From Rhizobium sp. (GTDB lineage: Bacteria > Pseudomonadota > Gammaproteobacteria > Burkholderiales > Thiobacillaceae): a stretch of 64,000 nt of DNA. Below are positions 44,661-53,975 of this stretch, in pieces. The notes below the pieces were generated by a model that worked only from the letters and a program-made list of their open reading frames with translations, searched no databases and was not told where the DNA came from. The DNA is taken from the NCBI GenBank assembly GCA_019459285.1, contig JAIBEL010000013.1, positions 39,579-103,578 of the forward strand, read 5' to 3'. The position numbers were made by a program, and so were the translations under genes. Positions within the stretch are counted from its first letter, which is position 1; each line of letters begins with the position of its first letter.

Positions 44661-45611
44661 ATGACCAAGTTCTCCTGGCCCGCGTACCCGGCAACTGACG
44701 CCGAATTTGAGGCGCTCATGTCTGCCATAGACGCAGCACTCGCTACCGAGGGTTTGAAGCCGTTCCAACGCCCGTTGCATGTCGGCCGCAAATTTTGGGA
44801 AGCTTTCGGCTGGGGTGGATTGGTGATTCCGCCAAAGGAACTGGCAGACCTGCCTGGGTTCACCGGCGACGTACTGATGGCCAAGTCCTATCGGTGGTAC
44901 GAACTCACCTACGGCGACCAGCTAAAATCAGATATGGCCTACGGCTTCGCCCCGGTTCGACTCGGAAATGGCATCTGGCGAATGCGGGCAGGCGTGACCT
45001 ACGGAACAGTGCAGTTTTTCCTGGACCGTAACCTCGCAAACCGAGGCATATCCATCGGCTCCAAGGGCAGCGGAGCTTCATCCAACGTCCTCTGTTCCGT
45101 TGAGGGGCTTCCCCAGGGACTGGTAGACCGTTTGTCAGACCAAGCGCTTAACGAGTACTTCGACTTCCATATCTTCGTCCATGAAAATCTTCAGTGGCGC
45201 AATTCATTGCCTCGCATCGAACTGCTGGGCATGGCGCGTCAGGACTACGACCAGTCGACGGCGGATGTTCTTGCCCACCGGTACGGGCAAGCTCGATGGG
45301 GAGCCCAGCAAGCAGTAGAGAAAACCTTGAAGGGACTTTTGACCCTCGCCGAGACTCCGTTTCCCACCGGAGGACCCAATGGGCACAACCTGCGGCATAT
45401 CGCTCAGATTCTCAAAGAGCATCACGGCGTCGCAATCGAGGATGTACTACTCGATGCGTCAAGTTGCAGTCCCAAGATTCGCTACGGCGAAGAGTCGACC
45501 CAAGCCCAAGCACTCCTTGCAAACCACGCGGTGCTCGGCGTAATGGAGCAGCTTCGTCTTTCTCCGAAGATTGACGCGATTCTTTCTGTGGCTGACGCAC
45601 AAAGACAGTAA
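44661..45611 (+). CDS. HEPN-like domain protein
   Basis: A 316-residue protein. The C-terminal half (about residues 195-300) has the helical pattern of HEPN proteins: YGQARWGAQQAVEKTLKGLL, then GHNLRHIAQILKEHHG, and a final helix. I do not see the classic RxxxxH ribonuclease motif clearly, so activity is uncertain. The N-terminal 185 residues are not recognised. It is followed by an intrinsic terminator at 45633. HEPN proteins are frequent in defence loci as RNases or as binding domains. The call rests on pattern only. Confidence 0.6.
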   Translation: MTKFSWPAYPATDAEFEALMSAIDAALATEGLKPFQRPLHVGRKFWEAFGWGGLVIPPKELADLPGFTGDVLMAKSYRWYELTYGDQLKSDMAYGFAPVRLGNGIWRMRAGVTYGTVQFFLDRNLANRGISIGSKGSGASSNVLCSVEGLPQGLVDRLSDQALNEYFDFHIFVHENLQWRNSLPRIELLGMARQDYDQSTADVLAHRYGQARWGAQQAVEKTLKGLLTLAETPFPTGGPNGHNLRHIAQILKEHHGVAIEDVLLDASSCSPKIRYGEESTQAQALLANHAVLGVMEQLRLSPKIDAILSVADAQRQ

Positions 45612-45632
45612 AAACAGTACGTTTTTGCTCAG

Positions 45633-45665
45633 ACGCCCTGGCGAGCAGTCGCCTGGGTGTTTTTA
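45633..45665 (+). terminator. Intrinsic terminator after the HEPN-like gene
   Basis: ACGCCCTGGCGA (45633-45644) pairs with TCGCCTGGGTGT (45649-45660) with two mismatches, followed by a run of T residues. It lies 21 bp after the stop of the HEPN-like gene. Confidence 0.75.
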
Positions 45666-45761
45666 TATTTTCCAAAAAACCTTATTTCCGGTTTTCCGGC
45701 GGAGCGGCGGGTAAAACGGCAGGCCGAGGCAGTGACGCAACGGCCAAAGACAACGAATGAT

Positions 45762-46325
45762 TTAGCCCGCACATTTGGCTGGCACAAGAGAGAAGACGCT
45801 TGCATCAACAGGCTTTCCTTTGAGTAGCAACCTATTGCGAGCAATGCACTCCAGGGTGGCTCCCGCCTTGCGTGCGACCCCGGCACTTGGCTCGTTGCCA
45901 ACAGCCACGACAATTTCGATTCTGTGAAGCTTAAGCTCACGAAAGCCAACCTCCGAGAGCACGGCCACACAAGCCGATGCCACGCCCCTGCGCTGCTGGG
46001 ATTGACGTACCCAATAACCCAGGTTGCAATAACCATGCTGCCTGACAATGAGGTTAAGACCGGCTCCGCCCAAGAACTCATTCCCGTCTTTGGAGAACAC
46101 ACCATACTCGTACGCAGTTCCAGCCGCCGCATCATGGTGACAAGTCTTGAACCATTCGAGTGCATCAGTTTGGCTGTATTCGGCATGACACCAAGGCATC
46201 CACGGCCCAACGGACTCGACAGACTCCCGAACAGCCTGGGCGAATTCGGCCGCGTCGCGTTCTTCGAATGGGCGAAGTAGGAGGCCAGCGGATTCCCTGT
46301 TTACTGCAATATTAGGTACGGTCAT
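45762..46325 (-). CDS. GNAT acetyltransferase (RimJ/RimL type)
   Basis: A 187-residue N-acetyltransferase. The start (LLLRPFEERDAAEFAQAV) and the acetyl-CoA loop QSQQRRGVASACV followed by LHRIEIVVAVGNEPSAGVARKAG are typical of the RimJ/RimL group, which acetylates ribosomal proteins or small molecules. It is flanked by unrelated genes, so the substrate cannot be inferred. It may be cargo unrelated to defence. About 245 bp upstream, to 46570, contain no supported gene. Confidence 0.85.
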   Translation of the reverse strand: MTVPNIAVNRESAGLLLRPFEERDAAEFAQAVRESVESVGPWMPWCHAEYSQTDALEWFKTCHHDAAAGTAYEYGVFSKDGNEFLGGAGLNLIVRQHGYCNLGYWVRQSQQRRGVASACVAVLSEVGFRELKLHRIEIVVAVGNEPSAGVARKAGATLECIARNRLLLKGKPVDASVFSLVPAKCAG

Positions 46326-46570
46326 TTTGCCGAAGCATCTTTAACAAACTGTTCAAGTCCGGAGCGTCTTGATATTGAACTCCATTTGATGCGATGGCAT
46401 TTGTTTGCGTAGTGCATCAATAAACGTCACATAACTCAATATCACTGCACAAAGCGGCTACCGAGCATTAATCCGCCAACGATAGCCCCCGCTATTCGAC
46501 TTTGCGTTCTGGCTGGGCTGCCCACAAGCCCAAGGCTGATTTGAGCGCTTCAGTTTCATTAATAACGACA

Positions 46571-49204
46571 TCACGGATGGATTCCGTTCTCCTTACGCCG
46601 TTTTTCAACATCATCTTTCCTGGCCTTAATGATGCCGACCGCTGCCCCCAGTTTCTCGACATCAGCCATGAACTCGTCTGGGGAAGGGAGTGCTATTGGA
46701 GCCTCGGCCCCTCCGTCGTGGACGTAGTTGGAGCAGCGTGTCATCCCTTCATAGACGGCCTTGACGTCGTGGTCCTCAACCACAACGTAGCGTAGCTTTT
46801 TCGTATCCACCGACCGTCGGAAGCGTTTAACCGTGCCAGCGAAGAGTAGGTCCTCTACCAATAGCTCCCAAGTATCGCGGGCCCGTCTGTAGCCTCCTCG
46901 GACTAAATCGTTGTACCCAGCATGGTCTTGGTTCTGCTCCAGGGCCGCCTTTGCACGAGCTGCTATTTCTCGCAGCTCGTTTACTCGGCCATCTAGTCTC
47001 TTTGCTTCGAAGGGTAGTGAAACGCCGCAATGGCCTTTACTGTCACCGGCTGCATAGATGTGTCGCTCCGCGTGCTTGGCGCCATGGCTATCTGCGAATT
47101 CCCTAAGAGACCAGGCAAACGCAAGGTCATGCGTAAACACAATGACTTGGCGTGACTTTGCTTCGAGTGCGAGTCGGTTAGCAATCTGTTCGCGCCGAAG
47201 ATGGTCAAGCGATGACACAGGGTCATCGAACACAATGCCGGAGCGGCCCTTTTCGAGGCCTATCTCAGCTAGAAACGATGCCAATGCCGTAGCGCGTTGC
47301 TCACCTTCACTGAGAACTCCGGACAACTTCACTTTGCCAAGCTGGCCCTCAGCGGCCAGCTTAAGCTGTTGCATTCGCGCGCCTTTCTGACCAGACATTT
47401 CCAGCACGACCTTAACGGTACCAAGGCCAAGCTCAGTTAGTTCGCGTTGCAATGCAGCACGTAGTTCGGCCGTAACAGTCTTTTCATAGAGTTCGCCAAG
47501 CTTCTTGGTCACGGCAGCAGTATTGCAGCGCTTAACCGCTTCTGTGAGAGCCTGTTCTAGTTGAAGAGCTGTAATGGCTTCAAGGACGGTTGGTAGCAGC
47601 ATCTTCAGCTTGGCTCTTGCTTCCAAGTCAGTTAGACGTGCAGTCTTAACCTTACGCTGTTCAGGGGTCAGCGTTTTATCAAGGATTTCGGCCTGGGCGA
47701 GCCATTTCTCGCGAAGAGCTTTCAGTGCCACGGCGGGGGACGCAGGCAGCGCCGGCAGTTCATCTAGCTTTCGGTTGGGAGCCATTTCCTTTACGGCAGT
47801 CTGACGTCCTTCAAGGCCCTTTACGTAAGCATGAACGGAAGCCTGGAGCTCGGGATGGGTTTCGGCCAACTCATCCAAGAGCACCTTGTCTGACGGGAAC
47901 TTGGCGAAGTTCGCGTTTGCAATTGGGATGTATAAGTCGGCAGCGAGCTTACGCTTTTCACCGAACTGCTTCTGTGCATCCGCCTCAAGGAACCTTACAA
48001 ATCCCTTCAGTCTCATCTGTGCTTCTGGGGTAAGCGGCTGCTGGCATAAAACGCAACGTGCATCTTCCGGCCCCGGGAACGGATGTCCTGCGTAGGCTGC
48101 CTCCGCAGCGAATACCATGGCGCTGCGTACTAGCACTTCCCAAGGGTTAGTCCCAGTACCGGGTAGTGCCGTTCCCCCCTCCTCAAGCCCCGTCGCGGCA
48201 ATCTTGGAGGCCGTTTCCGTTGCCACCAGTTGTTGGAAGGCCGTGCTTAATTTGTCTAAATGCTCATCCAGGAATGGGATTTCAAGCTGTGCAAGTTCAT
48301 TTTCGGCGGTTTGAAGACGTGCAGCGAGGCGCCTGAGAGCGATGGCCTGCTTAGCGGGGTCATCTTCGCGCAACTGCTTTACAAGGAGTTTTAGTTCCTC
48401 ACTTTCATCGTCGGAGAGTGTGGCAAGGGCCTCTACTTGCTCAGCATTTGTCGTCGGCTTTAGCGTGGCAATTAGCTTGCCCACTACGGTATCCCCTTCC
48501 AAGGGGGCTAGCTTTTTCTTGTCGAACTTCGCGCCCTGAAGCTCCGCTTCCAGCATTTTCTGCGCCGCTTGTTGGCATGCGGCCAACTCACGAAGTACAT
48601 CCATTCCGTAGGGAATGTAGGAAACCTCGGCCTGGTCATCCACAAATACACGAGCACAGTGTGTGTCGAATACGGCAATCTTGGACAGTGACGCCGGCGC
48701 AGGAATGTCAGCTTTCCAGTCTGCGCTTTCTTTATTTTCCCCGGCTCGCCACTCAAAAAGAGCCTCAGCGGGTGAGGGTGGAGCAGGTGGGGCGAAGACA
48801 TTTGGGATGATGCCTTCACTGTTTCGCGCGCGACAGGCGGTCTTTAGAACTCTCGCGTACCCTGATTTTCCGGCGCCATTGTGTCCGTAAATAATAGTCA
48901 GACCGTCTGGTTCGAAGGTGACCCCGTCGTCAGACCCGATTGCATTGATGTTTTTGGGTTTGCGGATGGCCATTAGGCTCACATCAACAGCATTGTGTTC
49001 CTCGACTGGCAGCAGGGCCATGTCTACCTTCTGTGTAATTCGCTTCTGAGGGTCTTTGATGCCGAGTGAGGCTTTCACGAGAGCAGCCATATCCGCAGCG
49101 TCCTCGGCAGACAGTATTCCCTTTGAAAAAGCCCGTTGAACGGCAGTTGAAACCCACTCAGCTTGCTCGTTTGCCCAGGCGGCAATCTCTTTGATGACGG
49201 ACAT
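46571..49204 (-). CDS. RloC/PrrC-like AAA ATPase, candidate anticodon nuclease
   Basis: An 877-residue ABC-type ATPase (AAA_13 type). Walker A is GHNGAGKSGY near residue 112. A CVLC motif near residue 390 lies in the coiled-coil region, as in the zinc hook of RloC. LSEGEQRA and VFDDPVSSLDHL supply the signature and Walker B, and VFTHDLAF the switch. At the C-terminus, R776, E780 and H812 have the exact spacing of the PrrC triad that I recall (R320, E324, H356). PrrC and RloC cleave tRNA anticodon loops when restriction enzymes are inhibited or DNA is damaged. The start at 49204 follows GGAGGAAG. Function is inference. It is not linked directly to hsd genes here, but the same element carries a type I system. 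Confidence 0.75.
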   Translation of the reverse strand: MSVIKEIAAWANEQAEWVSTAVQRAFSKGILSAEDAADMAALVKASLGIKDPQKRITQKVDMALLPVEEHNAVDVSLMAIRKPKNINAIGSDDGVTFEPDGLTIIYGHNGAGKSGYARVLKTACRARNSEGIIPNVFAPPAPPSPAEALFEWRAGENKESADWKADIPAPASLSKIAVFDTHCARVFVDDQAEVSYIPYGMDVLRELAACQQAAQKMLEAELQGAKFDKKKLAPLEGDTVVGKLIATLKPTTNAEQVEALATLSDDESEELKLLVKQLREDDPAKQAIALRRLAARLQTAENELAQLEIPFLDEHLDKLSTAFQQLVATETASKIAATGLEEGGTALPGTGTNPWEVLVRSAMVFAAEAAYAGHPFPGPEDARCVLCQQPLTPEAQMRLKGFVRFLEADAQKQFGEKRKLAADLYIPIANANFAKFPSDKVLLDELAETHPELQASVHAYVKGLEGRQTAVKEMAPNRKLDELPALPASPAVALKALREKWLAQAEILDKTLTPEQRKVKTARLTDLEARAKLKMLLPTVLEAITALQLEQALTEAVKRCNTAAVTKKLGELYEKTVTAELRAALQRELTELGLGTVKVVLEMSGQKGARMQQLKLAAEGQLGKVKLSGVLSEGEQRATALASFLAEIGLEKGRSGIVFDDPVSSLDHLRREQIANRLALEAKSRQVIVFTHDLAFAWSLREFADSHGAKHAERHIYAAGDSKGHCGVSLPFEAKRLDGRVNELREIAARAKAALEQNQDHAGYNDLVRGGYRRARDTWELLVEDLLFAGTVKRFRRSVDTKKLRYVVVEDHDVKAVYEGMTRCSNYVHDGGAEAPIALPSPDEFMADVEKLGAAVGIIKARKDDVEKRRKENGIHP

Positions 49205-49499
49205 TTACTTCCTCCATTTTGCTTATCGTGCGATTTGTTCCTCGAATACTGCCACGCGAAATGATTTATTACCCGCAAATGTACGGTGCTCAAGCAGGCC
49301 GAGTCACTGTCGGCTGAGTGGGTGGCGGCTTAAATCAACTCTCAACTGGTCGGGCACCGTTTGCCTCGATAAGGAACGAAAGCCGCCCCAGAACCTCGGT
49401 TACCGAAATTCCGTTGCCGACACATGGCGCATCTTGGGCCAATCTAACCGTGACCCAACCCGTATTGAACAGCAGTAGCTATATGTCCCCGTTAACGCG

Positions 49500-50513
49500 A
49501 TGGAGACATGTATGCAATGGATTGAGGGGATTAGCCGTCAGAACGGTCGCCTAGTAGCCCAAGCTGTAAACCCAAAGGGAGACAGACAACTTGTTCCGCT
49601 CGCGGATATGCAGCAGCCTCCTAAGGAATACGCCGTTCATCGCCATAAGCTGTCGACGGATTTTGGGTGCTGGACGGAGGCCTCATCAGAAGAATATCTG
49701 GCCGGGCTGGCATTCACCCCGGAAGTCCTCGAAAACCATCGTATTTTTTCGTTCACACAGGGCGGAGTACGCTATCGCGTCCCAGCCCTAGTGCTGATGA
49801 GGGCTTTTTTCAGACCGCTTCCGCGCATCAGCAAGACTCTATTTGCACCCCAGGGCCTAGCCCAAACTGCCATTTTCAAAATGGAAGGCTCAAAGCCCGT
49901 CATTCAGGAGCTTTCCAGCTTGCAGGTCAACCACAAATACAACGCGACCTTGCAGGCTTTGTCCTGGTACTGGTGTTTTCCCTCGGCGCATGACTGCTGG
50001 CACAGCGTGTATGCCCATGCGGCAAAGGGAAAACTGTCTATCGATTTGCCAATGGGCAGCATGAATTGCATTGTTCATGGAGTGCAAAGCGGTTCGATTT
50101 TCCGTGTGGTCAGTTTGACGGTCCGGGATGTGGAGACTAGCGAACAGCCATTCCAGTACGCAGCAAGCCATCCACGAATTATTGAATTTCGCGACAAAGT
50201 TGGAAAGTCAACAAGGCATGCAAGTCGCGACCCGCTCATTCCCAGATGCGGAGGTGAGTGGGCGTTATCAGATACTGAGTGGGCAACAGTCATGCCTCAC
50301 ATCGCTCCGAACAAGCCGCATCACAATCAGCAGTACGAGTTGAGAAAGATTGTTGATTTTGTAATCGAGAAGGTTGGCTCAGGCAGGACCTGGCGTAGCT
50401 CTAGCAGTGATTTTGTTCCGTGGAATCTGGCTCAGCACCATTACAGGAAATGGTGCTTGGATGGTCGGTGGGAGCGCATCCTAAGCACGCTGATTCAGCT
50501 GAGAGGCGATTAG
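49500..50513 (+). CDS. Unknown protein, possible TnsE-like part with a DUF4096-like C-terminus
   Basis: A 337-residue protein near the transposon end. The C-terminal 80 residues (LSDTEWATVMPHI..., GSGRTWRSSSSDFVPWN, YRKWCLDGRWERIL) match the pattern of the DUF4096 domain found at the start of IS5-family transposases, but no DDE catalytic domain follows. The N-terminal half has a VRYRVPALVLMRAFF segment reminiscent of the RYHIP..L.L.R..F segment of Tn7 TnsE. That likeness is weak. The ATG at 49500 is used; an ATG at 49515 is possible. Its position between cargo and the element end fits a target-choice or DNA-binding role. The 295 bp upstream hold no gene. Confidence 0.6.
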   Translation: METCMQWIEGISRQNGRLVAQAVNPKGDRQLVPLADMQQPPKEYAVHRHKLSTDFGCWTEASSEEYLAGLAFTPEVLENHRIFSFTQGGVRYRVPALVLMRAFFRPLPRISKTLFAPQGLAQTAIFKMEGSKPVIQELSSLQVNHKYNATLQALSWYWCFPSAHDCWHSVYAHAAKGKLSIDLPMGSMNCIVHGVQSGSIFRVVSLTVRDVETSEQPFQYAASHPRIIEFRDKVGKSTRHASRDPLIPRCGGEWALSDTEWATVMPHIAPNKPHHNQQYELRKIVDFVIEKVGSGRTWRSSSSDFVPWNLAQHHYRKWCLDGRWERILSTLIQLRGD

Positions 50514-50588
50514 GGGCAGAACTCTCTCTATAGAGGTGGACTGCGCTCCACTTACCAATAGCACATTGGCGGCCTGAGCTTATACAAC

Positions 50589-51110
50589 TTAAGACTTTAT
50601 CGGGATGAGTATCTCTGTCAGCTTCCAGCCAATACCCCGCCGCCGAAGAACAAATCTCCCTTCGTCGCCAGTGTCGCCTTTGACCGTAACAACAAATTTG
50701 CTTAGCGACTCGTAAGACATTGAGGCCTTAGCGAAGGGCTCCCGTGCGGAGTCTCCTGCAGACTCTCCGCTCTCGGTCGGATTGGGCTTCTCCCCCGACA
50801 TCAACTGGGTGATGCCTGCCGGAGTGACAAAAGTATCAACCATCTTGTCCACCATCATGCCGGCGAAGGCAACCCCGACCGCGGCAAATGGATTGCCATC
50901 CAACTCATTTGTCATGTCCTTCATGAAGACGGCGTTCATTTGGTCCTTAAGACTCTGGCGCACGCTTGGAAACTCGATGTACTCAGAAAGCGCTTCTCCA
51001 TCACGGCTTTCTGCCGCAGATTTCATCTGATGAACGGTTATATACGGCGCCGCAGCCACATAGATTGCAAATATTGCTGCGAGGCCTGCGAGTAACTTTC
51101 CCTTGCCCAT
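50589..51110 (-). CDS. DUF2939 family protein with N-terminal membrane anchor
   Basis: A 173-residue protein. The N-terminus MGKGKLLAGLAAIFAIYVAAAPYITV is a signal-anchor, followed by the typical DUF2939 segment (MKSAAESRDGEALSEYIEFPSVRQSLKDQ). It should face the periplasm. Function is not known to me. I start at the ATG at 51110 because GGGGAGA lies directly upstream; a frame to 51137 lacks a ribosome site. It is the last gene before the element end. The first TnsB-like repeat starts 25 bp upstream of its start codon. Confidence 0.85.
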   Translation of the reverse strand: MGKGKLLAGLAAIFAIYVAAAPYITVHQMKSAAESRDGEALSEYIEFPSVRQSLKDQMNAVFMKDMTNELDGNPFAAVGVAFAGMMVDKMVDTFVTPAGITQLMSGEKPNPTESGESAGDSAREPFAKASMSYESLSKFVVTVKGDTGDEGRFVLRRRGIGWKLTEILIPIKS

Positions 51111-51134
51111 TGTTGTCTCCCCTTTCAAAAATTT

Positions 51135-51154
51135 CATTTCACTTTTTTAATGTC
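51135..51154 (-). repeat. TnsB-like binding site, internal
   Basis: Read on the minus strand this 20-mer matches the terminal site at 17 of 20 positions (GACATTAAA..., ending GTGAAATG). It is in the same orientation as the other two sites and is the farthest from the element end. Confidence 0.75.
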
Positions 51155-51180
51155 TAAGCGCTCACCGCATAACTCAGCGC

Positions 51181-51200
51181 CACTTCAAATCTTGTTTGTT
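51181..51200 (-). repeat. TnsB-like binding site, middle, diverged
   Basis: Read on the minus strand it matches the terminal site at 14 of 20 positions, conserving the ACAA and TTGAA..TG parts. Orientation is the same as that of its neighbours. Divergence makes it the least certain of the three. Confidence 0.55.
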
Positions 51201-51257
51201 CCTGAAATTTAACGGCTCGAGGCACAGACAAGAAAATCAAATACTTACACAACTTTC

Positions 51258-51277
51258 CATTTCAAGTTTTTATTGTC
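51258..51277 (-). repeat. TnsB-like binding site, terminal
   Basis: Minus-strand sequence GACAATAAAAACTTGAAATG. It matches the Tn7 right-end TnsB site, as I remember it, at 16 of 20 positions. Eight bases (TGGTCCTA) separate it from the proposed terminus at 51285, the same distance as in Tn7, whose ends begin TGTGGGCG. Confidence 0.82.
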
Positions 51278-52002
51278 TAGGACCAATGCGGAATGCTGCG
51301 CTGGTCGCCAACCACCAGGGCTGCGATGACGCCGGCGTAGGGCGCGTCGCCCAAGGTGGCAGCGATCCGCTCGCGAATGGCGGCACGCGTAGCGGCAATC
51401 CACGCGGCAGGCGTCGCTGCCTGCGCATCCAGACGCCGGGGAGAGGGATTTTCGCGTACATATCCCGAGGCCGCGATGTCGCGTTCCAGCATCCAGGCCT
51501 CGAGGTCGAAACCGTGCGGATTGTGCGTACCGTAGGGCCGCTTCAACCGTACCGTGAATTGCCAGCGCTCGCCCGCCTTCACGGTCGGATTGCGCGCCCC
51601 CTCGCGGGGCCAGTAACGCGCAAGCTGGATGCGATGCAGGACAGGACCATGGGGCGTGAGGGTACGCTCGATATCCAGCACGAAGCGCTCGCCTCGGATG
51701 TCAACCTGGGGCAGATCGTTCACCACACCCACCACGGCAAGCTCCACCCCCTGCCAGTGGTCCGGCAGACGATCGGCCAGGCGCAGGTCGGCCCGCCATG
51801 CGGCCCACGCAAATCCCAACGCAACCCCCAGCAACACCACTGCCAGACGGCGCAGCGTTTCAGGTACATCTCTGGAGAAACGTGGAAGCCACAACGCCGC
51901 AGACAACAACGGAAGCAGCCACAGCCAGCGTGCAGAGGGCAGCACGGCCTGTTGTTGCAGTAGCCAGACACCGAAACAGAACGCGATGAGCGTGATTCGC
52001 AT
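51277..52002 (-). pseudogene. comEC: 5' part of comEC, cut by the Tn7-like element
   Basis: ComEC is the inner-membrane channel for single-stranded DNA in natural transformation. The remaining 241 codons include the N-terminal membrane segments (MRITLIAFCFGVWLL, WLWLLPLLSAALWL, LAVVLLGVALGFAWAAW) and the DUF4131-type domain, ending in the conserved VVGDQRSIP. After the His codon (51288-51286) the frame reads only Trp-Ser-stop from transposon DNA. The channel and competence domains, normally another 500 or more residues, are missing from the window. It sits 12 bp downstream of lolD on the same strand, so the fragment is still transcribed. The 3' part should flank the other end of the element. 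Confidence 0.92.
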
Positions 52003-52014
52003 CGCGTCGCCCGC

Positions 52015-52687
<673 letters not shown>

Positions 52688-52695
<8 letters not shown>

Positions 52696-53932
52696 AGCGC
52701 AACGCCTCCGCCGGATTGATGCGCGAAGCGCGCCAGCTCGGATACAGCGTCGCGGCCAGGCTGATGAAGAGCGAGACGCCGGCGATGATGCCCACGTCGC
52801 TCCATACCAGCTTGGACGGCAGTTTGCTGATGTAGTACACGTCGGCCGGGAACAGGTCCATGCCGACCATGTGCTCGATGAAAGGGACGACGGTTTCGAC
52901 GTTGAGCGCGAGCAGCACACCGCTCGCCACGCCCAGCAACGTGCCGAACACGCCGATGAACGCGCCCTGCACGATGAAGATGGTCATGATCGACGAGGGC
53001 TTGGCCCCCAGCGTGCGCAGGATGGCAATATCCGATTGCTTGTCGGTCACGGCCATCACCAGGGTGGAGACGATATTGAACGCGGCCACCGCGACGATCA
53101 GCAGCAGGATCAGGAACATCATGCGTTTCTCGATCGACACGGCACGGAAAAAATTGGCGTGGCTCTGCGTCCAGTCGGTGAGGTAATAATGTCCGACGAG
53201 GCTGTTCGCCAGTTCGCGCGTGACGAATGGCGCGCGGAACATGTCGTCGAGCTTCAGCCGCACGCCCGAGACATCGTCGCCCAGCCGCAGCAGCTTTTGC
53301 GCGTCCTGCAGGTTGATCAGGGCGAGCCCCGAATCGTATTCGAACATGCCGGCCTCGAAGATTCCGGTGACGGTGAACTGTTTCACGCGGGGCATCACGC
53401 CTGCGGGCGTGATGTTGCCCTGCGGGGTCAGCAGCACCAGTTTGTCGCCAGGCACCACATCCAGTGCGCGCGCCAGTTCCGCACCCAGCACGATACCGAA
53501 TCCGCCCGGCTTGAGATCGGTCAGCTTGCCCGCCTTCATGTGCTGAGAAAAGTCAGCCACCTGGCTTTCCAGTTCCGGCAACACGCCGCGGATGATGGCG
53601 CCGCGCACCATGTCGCCATTGGCCAGCATGCCCTGCGCGTTGACATAGGGGGCGCCGGAGACGACTTCCTTGTTCTGCCGGGCCTGTTCCAGCACGTTGC
53701 GCCAGTCGGCAAGGCGATCGGCCGGACCGCTGATCTCCAGATGCGCCGCCACACCGAGAATGCGTGCGCGCAATTCTTCCTGAAAACCGTTCATCACGGA
53801 GAGCACCACGATCAGCGCCATCACGCCCAATGCGATCCCGGCCATGGACACGATGGAAATGAAGGAGATGAAATGGTTGCTACGCTTGGCGTGAGTGTAG
53901 CGCAGGCCGATCTGAAGTTCGAAGGGAAGCAA
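52688..53932 (-). CDS. lolC: Lipoprotein-releasing permease LolC/LolE
   Basis: A 414-residue permease of the MacB/FtsX fold. One N-terminal membrane helix follows the characteristic [27 protein letters not shown] stretch (shortened pieces seen: [25 protein letters not shown]). A long periplasmic domain comes next, then three C-terminal helices. The start is a TTG at 53932 ([12 protein letters not shown]), which agrees with family N-termini; no better ATG is available upstream. Only one permease gene is present, so it probably acts as a homodimer (LolF-like) with LolD. It is the first gene of lolC-lolD-comEC. Confidence 0.94.
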
Positions 53933-53975
53933 AACGGGGCTCGCTGATTGAATTCCGCGAGTATGCCACAGCCGC

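Larger units (their letters stand above)
1..51285. mobile_element. Tn7-like transposon (one end and body), defence-rich, inserted in comEC
   Basis: The element is defined by tnsA, tnsB, tnsC and tniQ genes in order on the plus strand (36984-42764) and by an end at 51285 with three spaced repeats similar to Tn7 TnsB sites. The end falls inside the comEC reading frame, so the junction with the chromosome is visible directly. Cargo includes Qat, type I restriction-modification, a ubiquitin-like cluster with an SbcCD-like pair, Wadjet joined to BREX-type accessory genes, and an RloC-like gene. The opposite end is not in the window. That everything from position 1 belongs to the same element is inference: no competing element end or integrase was seen, but nested insertions cannot be excluded. 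Confidence 0.72.

Noticed and set aside
49500..50513. IS5-family transposase
   Set aside because: Only a DUF4096-like segment is present at the C-terminus; there is no DDE domain and there are no flanking inverted repeats.
50536..50551. GTGGA/TCCAC hairpin after the 49500-50513 gene as a terminator
   Set aside because: The stem is five base pairs with no T run.
51226..51246. Partial inverted copy of the TnsB-like repeat (AGACAAGAAAATC...)
   Set aside because: It matches only in part and faces opposite to the three other sites. In Tn7 the sites within one end share orientation, so I treat it as chance.
51241..51250. Alternative transposon terminus at the minus-strand TGTGTAAG
   Set aside because: It would leave the best TnsB-like site outside the element and does not coincide with the point where comEC coding is lost.
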